A model generated the notes under the pieces. The model had not been told where the DNA came from, ran no database searches, and was given only the letters and a program-made list of their open reading frames with translations. From Yersinia alsatica (GTDB lineage Bacteria; Pseudomonadota; Gammaproteobacteria; Enterobacterales; Enterobacteriaceae): a stretch of DNA of 64,000 nt. Position numbers and translations under genes: made by a program. Positions 1-8,581 of this stretch are shown one piece after another (positions within the stretch are counted from its first letter, which is position 1; each line of letters opens with the position of its first letter). The stretch is taken from positions 186,001 through 250,000 of the forward strand of contig NZ_CABHWW010000026.1 in the NCBI RefSeq assembly GCF_902170305.1, read 5' to 3'.

Positions 1-506
1 TATTTCACCTGCGCACTTCTGACTTCCTTGCCTGCTTCCCAAATTCGGTATTTCACATCAACACCTTGCGGTACATACACCACAATTGGCAGTCGGCTGT
101 TGTAGCGCTGCATTCCGGCATCACCCAGATTGGCGGCGATAAATTGTGGGCGGCGCTTGTTATCCGGGCAGGCCATCATGGTAGAGGCCGGTTCTGAGAT
201 TTTATCCATCACCAGATAGTCAAATCCCCAACCAGACAGAGTTCTGGTTTCCAGATTGCCACCGAGCATATGACGGTTACAGTCAACTTCAAGGGTTTTT
301 CCAATCAGCAATTCAACTTTGAAGCGGCTTTCATCTTCTTGTGGATCAAGGAAAATTACCTGGCGGCTCATGCCTTTTTCAGCTTGTGGATAAGGCGCAA
401 TCTTCTCTAACGGCTGTTGCCGATCAAGCTGCGGCTCTGTGGCGGCAAAAGTACTGACCGATGCTGCCATTAACAGGCTGGTTATCGCGATTGACACTAT
501 TTTCAT
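1..506 (-). CDS. eco: Ecotin, periplasmic serine protease inhibitor (lacks last base of stop codon)
   Basis: Translating the minus strand from the ATG at 506 gives a 168-residue protein that starts [16 protein letters not shown], a typical signal peptide, and ends VRSAQVK. The first two bases of the window are the first two bases of its stop codon. The body has the ecotin features, including two cysteines that form the family's disulfide (in VDCNRHM and MACPDNK) and the reactive-loop area STMMACP. Ecotin is a periplasmic homodimer that inhibits trypsin-fold serine proteases, including host proteases such as neutrophil elastase. It lies downstream of the nrdAB-yfaE operon on the same strand, about 150 bases away, and is probably transcribed on its own. 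Confidence 0.95.
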   Translation of the reverse strand, partial: MKIVSIAITSLLMAASVSTFAATEPQLDRQQPLEKIAPYPQAEKGMSRQVIFLDPQEDESRFKVELLIGKTLEVDCNRHMLGGNLETRTLSGWGFDYLVMDKISEPASTMMACPDNKRRPQFIAANLGDAGMQRYNSRLPIVVYVPQGVDVKYRIWEAGKEVRSAQVK

Positions 507-653
507 TTTTTGTCCCTATGATTTATCAGGTAATACCGACAGTAAAATATCACACAACCGGGAGTCTGATTATAGGTGAAATCCGAACTTTCTTGATGAG
601 GAATAAGCCAAGCTTATGTTTTGACAATACAATCTCTCGATAAGGGTCGGTCA

Positions 654-911
654 CTAAAGCTCGATTTCAATATCACCCTGTGGTTGACAGCAGCAGGGCA
701 GGATCTCACCGGTTTGGATAAAGGCCAGCGGTTGCTGGTGATAGCAAACCTCGCCCTTCAGCAAACGCAGGCGGCAAGAGCCACAATAGCCGGAGCGGCA
801 TTGGTACTCGATTTGTACCTGATGGTGTTCGAGCGTTTCCAACAAATTGCGGCTATTCGCTGGGGGGGTAAGTTGAGCACCGGTGGTGCTCAACGTCACT
901 AGAGATTTCAT
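654..911 (-). CDS. yfaE: YfaE, 2Fe-2S ferredoxin maintaining the NrdB diferric-tyrosyl cofactor
   Basis: An 85-residue plant-type ferredoxin. The cluster ligands are visible as C38, C43 and C46 in YQCRSGYCGSC, with the fourth ligand in the CCC stretch at 73-75. In E. coli YfaE delivers electrons for assembly and repair of the tyrosyl radical of NrdB. The gene starts three bases after the nrdB stop on the same strand, so it is very likely the last gene of the nrdA-nrdB-yfaE operon. Size and content match the E. coli protein and nothing looks unusual. Confidence 0.95.
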   Translation of the reverse strand: MKSLVTLSTTGAQLTPPANSRNLLETLEHHQVQIEYQCRSGYCGSCRLRLLKGEVCYHQQPLAFIQTGEILPCCCQPQGDIEIEL

Positions 912-914
912 CGA

Positions 915-2045
915 TTACAGCTCGAAATCACTCAGGTCATCAGCACTGACTTCTGAATCAATCTGACCGACCAGATAAGAACTGACTTCAACTTCCTGCG
1001 GTGCAACTTGCACGTTATCGGAAACTAACCACGAATTGATCCACGGAATTGGATTGGTGCGAATAGCAAATGGCACACCGAGACCCACGGCTTGCATGCG
1101 AATATTAGTAATATATTCAACATATTGGCATAAAATATCTTTATTCAGACCAATCATGGAGCCGTCGCGGAACAGATATTCGGCCCACTCTTTCTCTTGT
1201 TCTGCGGCCAAAACAAACAGGTCATAGCACTGTTGCTGACACTCTTGGGCAATTTCGGCCATTTCAGGATCGTCTTCGCCTGAGCGCATCAAATTCAGAA
1301 TATGTTGAGTGCCCGTCAGATGCAGGGCTTCATCGCGCGCAATCATTTTGATGATTTTCGCATTGCCTTCCATCAGTTCGCGCTCGGCAAAGGCAAAGGA
1401 ACAGGCGAAGCTGACATAGAAACGAATAGCTTCCAGTGCATTCACACTCATCAAGCACAGATAAAGCTGTTTTTTCAGCTCGCGCAGATTAACCACCACC
1501 GTTTTGCCATTAACCTGATGACTGCCTTCGCCCAGCAGATGGTAGTAACTGGTCATCTCAATCAGATCGTCATAATACGCCGAGATATCTTTCGCGCGCT
1601 TGAGGATCTCTTCGTTGGTCACGATATCATCGAAAACAATCGCAGGGTCATTAACGATATTGCGGATGATATGCGTGTAAGAACGTGAGTGAATGGTTTC
1701 CGAGAATGACCAAGTTTCAACCCAGGTTTCCAGCTCAGGAATCGAGATGAGTGGCAACAGGGCGATATTAGGGCTGCGGCCCTGAATAGAGTCCAGCAAG
1801 GTTTGGTATTTCAGGTTGCTGATAAAAATGTGTTTTTCGTGTTCTGGCAGATTCTGATAATCGATACGATCCCGAGAGACGTCAATCTCTTCCGGACGCC
1901 AGAAAAACGACAGTTGCTTTTCAATCAGTTTCTCGAAAATAGCGTGTTTTTGCTGGTCGAAACGCGCCACATTGACGGGTTGACCAAAGAACATCGGCTC
2001 GAGCAACTGGTTGTTTTTATTTTGCGAAAAAGTGGTATAGGCCAT
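915..2045 (-). CDS. nrdB: Ribonucleoside-diphosphate reductase 1 beta subunit NrdB
   Basis: A 376-residue R2 subunit of class Ia ribonucleotide reductase. I start it at the ATG at 2045 ([10 protein letters not shown]), preceded by a GAGGAA ribosome site. A longer frame reaches 2111 but its extra residues are not part of the family. The iron ligands and radical tyrosine are in SETIHSRSY; the tyrosine is residue 123 counting Met, equal to Y122 in E. coli numbering. With NrdA it reduces ribonucleoside diphosphates for DNA synthesis. A long intercistronic hairpin separates it from nrdA. Confidence 0.97.
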   Translation of the reverse strand: MAYTTFSQNKNNQLLEPMFFGQPVNVARFDQQKHAIFEKLIEKQLSFFWRPEEIDVSRDRIDYQNLPEHEKHIFISNLKYQTLLDSIQGRSPNIALLPLISIPELETWVETWSFSETIHSRSYTHIIRNIVNDPAIVFDDIVTNEEILKRAKDISAYYDDLIEMTSYYHLLGEGSHQVNGKTVVVNLRELKKQLYLCLMSVNALEAIRFYVSFACSFAFAERELMEGNAKIIKMIARDEALHLTGTQHILNLMRSGEDDPEMAEIAQECQQQCYDLFVLAAEQEKEWAEYLFRDGSMIGLNKDILCQYVEYITNIRMQAVGLGVPFAIRTNPIPWINSWLVSDNVQVAPQEVEVSSYLVGQIDSEVSADDLSDFEL

Positions 2046-2121
2046 GATTTCCTCAGGGAACAGCAAAAGGCAAATGAAGAGAGGCCCATGACATTCTGTA
2101 TTTAGCGACAAAATGAATCAT

Positions 2122-2167
2122 CCCCCGGTTGGCGCGTTATCACGAACACGCCTTATTGAACCGGGGG
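2122..2167. repeat. Long imperfect hairpin between nrdA and nrdB
   Basis: Outer arms CCCCCGGTT (from 2123) and AACCGGGGG (to 2167) enclose inner arms GGCGCGTT and AACACGCC. There is no T-run on the nrdB-distal side, so it is not a simple terminator. It may stabilise the nrdA message or tune the NrdA to NrdB ratio. Confidence 0.6.
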
Positions 2168-2184
2168 AGGGCCGGAACTAAAAA

Positions 2185-4470
2185 TCAGATCTTACATGCA
2201 CCGCCTTCACAGTCATCATCACCAGGCTGACTCTGAATATCTTCCTGCACATCATCAGCACCATCTCGGGTGTTTTGATAGTAAAGGGTTTTTACGCCAA
2301 ATTTGTAAGTCGTCAGCAAGTCTTTCAGCAACTGCTTCATTGGCACTTTGCCGGACGGGAAGCGAGTTGGGTCGTAGTTGGTGTTAGCTGAAATCGCCTG
2401 ATCGACGAATTTCTGCATCAAACCGACCAGTTGCAGGTAACCGTCGTTATTTGGCATGTCCCACAGCAGTTCGTAAGCATCTTTCAGACGTTCATACTCA
2501 GGAACCACTTGGCGCAGAATACCGTCTTTCGATGCTTTGATACTGACATATCCGCGTGGTGGCTCAATACCATTGGTGGCATTGGAAATCTGCGAAGAGG
2601 TCTCGGACGGCATCAGCGCTGACAACGTGGAGTTACGCAGGCCGTAAGTCTGAATGTCTTTGCGCAGCGTTTCCCAATCGTAATGCAGCGGCTCGTCGCT
2701 GATATTGTCCAAATCTTTCTTATAGGTATCGATCGGCAGAATACCCTGCGAATAGGTGGTTTCGTTGAACCACTGGCAAGCACCTTGCTCACGGGCCAGC
2801 GCATTCGAGGCTTTCAGCAAATAGTACTGAATAGCTTCAAAGGTGCGGTGCGTCAGATTGTTGGCACTGCCATCGGAATAACGAACACCGTTCTTCGCCA
2901 AATAATAAGCAAAGTTAATCACGCCAATACCCAAGGTACGACGGCCCATCGCACCACGTTGTGCCGCAGCAATCGGGTAATCTTGATAGTCCAACAGGGC
3001 GTCCAGCGCACGTACCGCCAGCACGGCCAAGTCTTCTAAGTCATCAAGGCTGTCAATGGCACCCAAGTTGAATGCTGACAAGGTACACAGCGCGATTTCA
3101 CCATTTTCATCGTTGATGTCATTCAACGGTTTCGTTGGCAACGCAATTTCCAGACACAGGTTTGACTGGCGCACCGGCGCAATTTTCGGGTCAAACGGGC
3201 TGTGGGTGTTGCAGTGATCCACGTTCTGAATATAGATACGGCCAGTAGAGGCACGTTCTTGCATCATCAGAGAGAATAACTCGACGGCTTTCACACGTTG
3301 CTTACGGATGCTGTCATCTTGCTCATATTGAGTATAAAGGCGCTCAAATTCATCTTGATCAGCGAAGAACGCATCATACAACCCCGGCACATCGGATGGG
3401 CTGAACAGCGTTATATCTTCGCCTTTCAACAGACGCTGATACATCAGTTTGTTGATTTGTACGCCGTAATCCATATGACGTACGCGGTTGCCTTCAACGC
3501 CACGGTTGTTTTTCAGCACCAACAGGCTCTCAACTTCCAAATGCCACATTGGGTAGAACAGAGTGGCCGCACCGCCACGAACGCCACCCTGTGAGCAGGA
3601 TTTCACGGCGGTCTGGAAGTGTTTGTAGAATGGAATACACCCGGTGTGGAAGGCTTCACCGCCACGAATTGGGCTACCTAGCGCGCGGATACGGCCCGCA
3701 TTGATACCAATACCGGCACGTTGTGACACATATTTCACAATGGCGCTGGAGGTGGCATTAATAGAATCCAGGCTGTCACCACATTCAATCAACACGCAAG
3801 AGCTGAACTGGCGAGTTGGGGTACGAACACCAGACATAATCGGTGTTGGCAGCGAAATCTTAAAGGTAGAAATCGCATCATAGAAACGTTTGATGTAATC
3901 CAGACGGGTTTCGCGTGGGTAGTTTGAGAACAAACAGGCAGAAACCAGAATGTACAGGAATTGGGCACTTTCATAGATCTCACCGCTGACGCGGTTCTGC
4001 ACCAGATATTTGCCTTCCAACTGCTTAACCGCTGCATAGGAGAAGTTCATATCGCGCCAATGGTCGATGAAAGTGTCCATCTGTTCGAACTCTTCTGCGG
4101 TGTAATCTTCCAGCAGATGCTTGTCGTATTTGCCCATATCGACCATCTTCGTCACATGGTCGAACAATTTCGGCGGTTCAAACTGACCGTAGGCTTTTTT
4201 ACGCAGATGAAAAATAGCCAGACGTGCAGCCAGATACTGATAATCCGGCGCGTCGCGCGAGATCAGATCAGCGGCAGCTTTGATGATAGTTTCATGGATA
4301 TCAGCAGTTTTAATACCATCATAAAACTGAATGTGTGAACGCAACTCTACTTGAGATACTGAGACGTTATGTAAACCTTCCGCGGCCCAGTCGATGACCC
4401 GGTGGATTTTATCCAAATTGATGCGTTCTTTGCTGCCATCGCGTTTAGTAACAAGTAGGCTTTGGTTCAT
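2185..4470 (-). CDS. nrdA: Ribonucleoside-diphosphate reductase 1 alpha subunit NrdA
   Basis: Starting at the ATG at 4470 (MNQSLLVTKRDG) gives 761 residues, exactly the E. coli length. The longer frame to 4515 adds an atypical leader. An N-terminal ATP-cone (about residues 5-95) is the allosteric activity site. The catalytic barrel contains the NLCLEI motif with the thiyl-radical cysteine and nearby glutamate. The C-terminus ends CEGGACKI, carrying the redox pair C754 and C759 that is re-reduced by thioredoxin or glutaredoxin. It is the first gene of the nrdA-nrdB-yfaE operon. The upstream region has an NrdR-like box and a DnaA box, fitting cell-cycle-linked and NrdR control. Confidence 0.97.
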   Translation of the reverse strand: MNQSLLVTKRDGSKERINLDKIHRVIDWAAEGLHNVSVSQVELRSHIQFYDGIKTADIHETIIKAAADLISRDAPDYQYLAARLAIFHLRKKAYGQFEPPKLFDHVTKMVDMGKYDKHLLEDYTAEEFEQMDTFIDHWRDMNFSYAAVKQLEGKYLVQNRVSGEIYESAQFLYILVSACLFSNYPRETRLDYIKRFYDAISTFKISLPTPIMSGVRTPTRQFSSCVLIECGDSLDSINATSSAIVKYVSQRAGIGINAGRIRALGSPIRGGEAFHTGCIPFYKHFQTAVKSCSQGGVRGGAATLFYPMWHLEVESLLVLKNNRGVEGNRVRHMDYGVQINKLMYQRLLKGEDITLFSPSDVPGLYDAFFADQDEFERLYTQYEQDDSIRKQRVKAVELFSLMMQERASTGRIYIQNVDHCNTHSPFDPKIAPVRQSNLCLEIALPTKPLNDINDENGEIALCTLSAFNLGAIDSLDDLEDLAVLAVRALDALLDYQDYPIAAAQRGAMGRRTLGIGVINFAYYLAKNGVRYSDGSANNLTHRTFEAIQYYLLKASNALAREQGACQWFNETTYSQGILPIDTYKKDLDNISDEPLHYDWETLRKDIQTYGLRNSTLSALMPSETSSQISNATNGIEPPRGYVSIKASKDGILRQVVPEYERLKDAYELLWDMPNNDGYLQLVGLMQKFVDQAISANTNYDPTRFPSGKVPMKQLLKDLLTTYKFGVKTLYYQNTRDGADDVQEDIQSQPGDDDCEGGACKI

Positions 4471-4577
4471 GTGTTCGGGACCTTTGTTCCCCCTTACTCT
4501 ATGTCTATACAGCACAAATTTACGCTCTCCATGATTGCGATAATCATTGAGGTCGTAGTGTATTGTTCAGTATGTAA

Positions 4578-4593
4578 ACACAATATATAGGGG
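4578..4593 (-). promoter_or_regulatory. Candidate NrdR box upstream of nrdA
   Basis: ACACAATATATAGGGG matches the left 13 positions of the NrdR box consensus (acaCwAtATaTwGtgt) and lies about 110 bases upstream of the nrdA ATG. NrdR boxes usually come in pairs about three helical turns apart; I could not identify a convincing second box. Confidence 0.6.
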
Positions 4594-4663
4594 GTGGGTA
4601 GTAGATAGATAACAAGATAGTGAGTATTGAGACTTTTGGCAAGTGAACAAGATCGATGAATTG

Positions 4664-4672
4664 TGTGGATAA
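4664..4672 (-). promoter_or_regulatory. DnaA box in nrdA upstream region
   Basis: TGTGGATAA is the exact complement of the consensus DnaA box TTATCCACA. DnaA-ATP binding to such boxes upstream of nrdAB is known in E. coli, where it links reductase expression to initiation of replication. The box is about 195 bases upstream of the start codon. Confidence 0.6.
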
Positions 4673-4881
4673 CTTGGGGGTGAATTGTTACGAAACCCTC
4701 ACAACCTGCGTCAGCACTGGCGATCTTCGGTTGCCAATCTGGGGGATAAGATTCTGCTGAAAATCCTAAAAGTTTGACCGTTTGCTGATTTATTAAACGC
4801 TGGAAATATCCTTTATCTTTCGCGTCGCAGTGATGCTAGCCACAACGCGAAATCTATCGGGCATTGTTTAGTTTTTATACG

Positions 4882-5622
4882 TCACACCGCGGTGCTGTCG
4901 TCTGCTTTCTGAGTATGAACCATATAATTCACATCGACGTTGCGACCGAGCTTAAAATGGTCAGTTATCGGGTTGTAATGTAGCCCGATAATATGGCGCT
5001 CGCGCAGCGGCGTTTGATCTACCCAGCCGATAAGTTCTGATGGGCGGATAAACTTTTTCGAATCATGGGTCCCTTTTGGCACCATTTTCAGAATGTATTC
5101 CGCGCCAACTACCGCCATCAGCCAGGATTTGGTATTGCGGTTGATAGTGGAAAAGAAGACATGACCGCCGGGTTTGACGAGTTGCGCGCAAGCACGAATA
5201 ACTGAAGCGGGGTCAGGAACGTGCTCCAGCATCTCCATGCAGGTCACCACATCGTAATGTTGCGGGTGCTTTTGCGCGTGGCTTTCAACCGTTTCCTGAA
5301 CATAATCCAGTTTAGTGCCGGTTTCTAGCGCATGCAGGCGAGCGACTTGTAGCGGCTCATAGCCCATATCCAGCCCGGTCACTTGTGCCCCTTCATGCGC
5401 CATACTTTCAGCCAGAATGCCGCCACCGCAACCGACATCCAGCACTTTCTTAGCGAAAATACCGCCAGAGCGCTGCAAAATGTAATCAAGCCGCAGGGGG
5501 TTGATGCGGTGGAGAGGTTTAAATTCCCCCTCCAAATCCCACCAACGAGAGGCAACTGCCTCAAACTTAGCGATTTCTTGTTCATCGACATTATGATGAG
5601 GGGCTGTGGTATCTGCACGCAT
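4882..5622 (-). CDS. ubiG: UbiG, SAM-dependent O-methyltransferase of ubiquinone synthesis
   Basis: A 246-residue class I methyltransferase close to E. coli UbiG (240 residues). The SAM-binding motif I is [13 protein letters not shown], near residue 60. The post-I and motif II region contains [14 protein letters not shown]. UbiG carries out both O-methylation steps in ubiquinone-8 biosynthesis and associates with the membrane and the cytosolic Ubi complex. It is divergent from gyrA, as in E. coli. The ATG at 5622 has only a weak ribosome site, but the N-terminal alignment ([20 protein letters not shown]) supports it. Confidence 0.96.
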   Translation of the reverse strand: MRADTTAPHHNVDEQEIAKFEAVASRWWDLEGEFKPLHRINPLRLDYILQRSGGIFAKKVLDVGCGGGILAESMAHEGAQVTGLDMGYEPLQVARLHALETGTKLDYVQETVESHAQKHPQHYDVVTCMEMLEHVPDPASVIRACAQLVKPGGHVFFSTINRNTKSWLMAVVGAEYILKMVPKGTHDSKKFIRPSELIGWVDQTPLRERHIIGLHYNPITDHFKLGRNVDVNYMVHTQKADDSTAV

Positions 5623-5811
5623 GACCGGTTCTCACTGTTGTGTTTCTTTGCGCGGATTATACATGTTCCCCATCAATTGGCGCAGTTTTGTGTCTACGAC
5701 TTAAGCGCAATGCTGTTTCAGCTGAGCGTAATGTAGTTTCGCCAAAATCTGGGTTTTGTGATATAGTTTCGTACCTTTAAATCCGGTAATTAGTAGAGGG
5801 ATAGCGGCTCA

Positions 5812-8466
5812 ATGAGCGACCTTGCCAGAGAAATCACACCGGTCAACATCGAGGAAGAGCTGAAAAGCTCCTATCTGGATTATGCGATGTCCGTTATTGT
5901 CGGACGTGCTTTACCAGATGTCCGGGATGGACTGAAACCGGTTCACCGTCGCGTACTGTTTGCGATGAATGTACTGGGTAATGACTGGAATAAACCATAT
6001 AAAAAATCGGCCCGTGTAGTCGGGGACGTTATCGGTAAATATCACCCGCATGGTGACAGCGCGGTCTACGACACAATAGTGCGTATGGCCCAGCCGTTCT
6101 CACTGCGCTATATGCTGGTGGATGGGCAGGGTAACTTCGGTTCCGTTGATGGCGACTCCGCCGCAGCGATGCGTTATACCGAAATCCGTATGTCTAAAAT
6201 TGCTCACGAGTTGTTAGCGGATTTAGAAAAAGACACCGTTGACTTCGTGCCTAACTATGATGGTACGGAACAAATCCCTGCCGTAATGCCGACTCGAATC
6301 CCTAACCTGTTGGTTAACGGTTCGTCAGGTATTGCCGTCGGGATGGCAACCAATATTCCGCCACATAACCTTTCTGAGGTTATTGATGGCTGCCTGGCCT
6401 ATATCGAAGATGAAAACATCAGCATTGAAGGGCTGATGGAATATATTCCGGGGCCAGACTTCCCAACCGCAGCGATTATCAATGGTCGCCGTGGTATTGA
6501 AGAAGCTTATCGTACCGGTCGTGGCAAGGTGTATATCCGCGCCCGTGCTGAAGTCGAAGCTGACGCTAAAACGGGTCGTGAAACCATTATTGTTCACGAG
6601 ATCCCGTATCAGGTGAACAAAGCGCGGTTGATTGAAAAAATCGCCGAGCTGGTAAAAGAAAAACGTGTAGAAGGCATCAGTGCGTTGCGTGATGAGTCTG
6701 ATAAAGACGGCATGCGTATCGTGATTGAAATCAAACGTGATGCGGTTGGGGAAGTGGTTCTGAATAACCTCTACTCTCTGACGCAATTGCAGGTGACTTT
6801 CGGTATCAATATGGTGGCTCTGTCTCAAGGGCAGCCTAAATTGCTTAACCTGAAAGACATTCTGGTTGCCTTTGTGCGCCACCGCCGTGAAGTGGTGACA
6901 CGCCGTACTATTTTTGAACTGCGTAAAGCTCGTGACCGCGCGCATATCCTTGAAGCGCTGGCGATTGCATTGGCTAACATCGATCCGATTATCGAATTGA
7001 TTCGCCGTGCAGCAACCCCTGCGGAAGCGAAAGCGGGTCTGATTGCCAACCCATGGGAATTAGGCAACGTTGCCTCAATGTTGGAACGTGCCGGTGATGA
7101 TGCTGCCCGCCCTGAATGGCTGGAAGCTGAGTTCGGTATCCGTGACGGCAAGTATTATCTCACCGAGCAACAAGCTCAGGCGATTTTGGATCTGCGCTTG
7201 CAGAAACTGACCGGCCTGGAGCATGAAAAACTGCTGGATGAGTATAAAGAGCTGCTGACCATCATTGGTGAACTGATCTTTATTCTGGAAAACCCAGAGC
7301 GCTTGATGGAAGTTATCCGCGAAGAGTTAGTGGCAATTAAAGAGCAATATAATGATGCTCGCCGCACTGAAATCACTGCGAATACCTCTGACATCAATAT
7401 CGAAGACCTGATTAATCAGGAAGATGTGGTAGTGACATTGTCCCATCAGGGGTATGTCAAATATCAACCGCTGAGTGATTACGAAGCTCAACGTCGTGGT
7501 GGTAAGGGTAAATCAGCGGCACGTATCAAAGAAGAAGACTTCATTGATCGCCTGTTGGTTGCCAACACCCACGATACTATTTTGTGCTTCTCCAGCCGTG
7601 GTCGTCTCTACTGGATGAAGGTTTATCAGTTACCGGAAGCCAGTCGTGGTGCCCGTGGGCGTCCGATCGTCAACTTATTGCCGCTTGAGCCAAATGAGCG
7701 TATTACCGCCATTCTGCCCGTTCGGGAATATGAAGAAGGTCGCCACATCTTTATGGCTACCGCCAGCGGTACCGTGAAGAAAACCGCATTGACCGAGTTT
7801 AGCCGCCCACGCAGTGCCGGTATTATTGCCGTCAACCTGAATGAAGGCGATGAGCTGATTGGTGTGGATCTGACCGACGGCAGCAATGAAGTTATGCTGT
7901 TCTCCGCGTTGGGTAAAGTGGTCCGCTTCCCAGAAGCACAGGTTCGCTCTATGGGCCGTACTGCAACCGGTGTACGTGGTATCAACCTCAATGGCGATGA
8001 TCGGGTTATTTCTCTGATTATCCCACGCGGTGATGGTGAAATCCTGACTGTGACTGAAAATGGTTACGGTAAACGTACTGCAGTGGAAGAATATCCAACT
8101 AAGTCCCGTGCGACTCAGGGGGTTATCTCCATTAAAGTCAGTGAACGTAATGGTAAAGTCGTGGGGGCCGTCCAAGTGACACCAACCGACCAAATCATGA
8201 TGATCACTGATGCCGGTACTCTGGTGCGCACCCGCGTGTCTGAAGTGAGCATCGTGGGGCGTAATACCCAAGGTGTGACACTGATCCGTACTGCGGAAGA
8301 TGAGCATGTGGTCGGCCTGCAACGTGTAGCAGAGCCAGAAGAGGATGATGAAATCCTTGATGGCGAATCATTGGAAGGTGAAGAAGGTGGCGAAGAAAAC
8401 GCGACACTGAACACACCGGAAGAAGATGACACTGCTGCCGATGAAGCAGAAGACGACAACGCATAA
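5812..8466 (+). CDS. gyrA: DNA gyrase subunit A
   Basis: An 884-residue gyrase A subunit. The catalytic tyrosine is Y122 in AAMRYTEIR. The quinolone-resistance region reads [13 protein letters not shown] with S83 and D87, the quinolone-sensitive residues. The GyrA box QRRGGKG is at residues 560-566 and begins the DNA-wrapping C-terminal pinwheel. The protein ends in a long acidic tail rich in Glu and Asp, typical of enterobacterial GyrA, where it tunes supercoiling. With GyrB it introduces negative supercoils. The gene is monocistronic and followed by a strong terminator. Confidence 0.98.
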   Translation: MSDLAREITPVNIEEELKSSYLDYAMSVIVGRALPDVRDGLKPVHRRVLFAMNVLGNDWNKPYKKSARVVGDVIGKYHPHGDSAVYDTIVRMAQPFSLRYMLVDGQGNFGSVDGDSAAAMRYTEIRMSKIAHELLADLEKDTVDFVPNYDGTEQIPAVMPTRIPNLLVNGSSGIAVGMATNIPPHNLSEVIDGCLAYIEDENISIEGLMEYIPGPDFPTAAIINGRRGIEEAYRTGRGKVYIRARAEVEADAKTGRETIIVHEIPYQVNKARLIEKIAELVKEKRVEGISALRDESDKDGMRIVIEIKRDAVGEVVLNNLYSLTQLQVTFGINMVALSQGQPKLLNLKDILVAFVRHRREVVTRRTIFELRKARDRAHILEALAIALANIDPIIELIRRAATPAEAKAGLIANPWELGNVASMLERAGDDAARPEWLEAEFGIRDGKYYLTEQQAQAILDLRLQKLTGLEHEKLLDEYKELLTIIGELIFILENPERLMEVIREELVAIKEQYNDARRTEITANTSDINIEDLINQEDVVVTLSHQGYVKYQPLSDYEAQRRGGKGKSAARIKEEDFIDRLLVANTHDTILCFSSRGRLYWMKVYQLPEASRGARGRPIVNLLPLEPNERITAILPVREYEEGRHIFMATASGTVKKTALTEFSRPRSAGIIAVNLNEGDELIGVDLTDGSNEVMLFSALGKVVRFPEAQVRSMGRTATGVRGINLNGDDRVISLIIPRGDGEILTVTENGYGKRTAVEEYPTKSRATQGVISIKVSERNGKVVGAVQVTPTDQIMMITDAGTLVRTRVSEVSIVGRNTQGVTLIRTAEDEHVVGLQRVAEPEEDDEILDGESLEGEEGGEENATLNTPEEDDTAADEAEDDNA

Positions 8467-8487
8467 CGCGTCATCTGTAAATGAAAC

Positions 8488-8512
8488 AGCCAGCTTACGA
8501 GCTGGCTTTTTT
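8488..8512 (+). terminator. Rho-independent terminator of gyrA
   Basis: A perfect 7-base stem AGCCAGC / GCTGGCT with a 6-base loop, followed by six T residues, 22 bases after the gyrA stop codon. Confidence 0.9.
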
Positions 8513-8581
8513 ATGGCTTATTGGTAGTGTATTCTGTTACTCACTCAGCCTGTCGGGCGATGCTTTAACCATGGTATCAGA

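Larger units (their letters stand above)
4471..4881. other. Intergenic region nrdA-ubiG
   Basis: About 410 bases without a gene. It holds the nrdA promoter area with the NrdR-like and DnaA boxes. An 8-base inverted repeat (TTTCGCGT ... ACGCGAAA, 4818-4852) lies just downstream of ubiG; it has no T-run and its role is unknown. I see no other coding potential. Confidence 0.6.

Noticed and set aside
6325..8474. Several long minus-strand open frames opposite gyrA
   Set aside because: They are shadows caused by codon use of gyrA. The gyrA frame is complete and conserved, and the antisense frames resemble no family.
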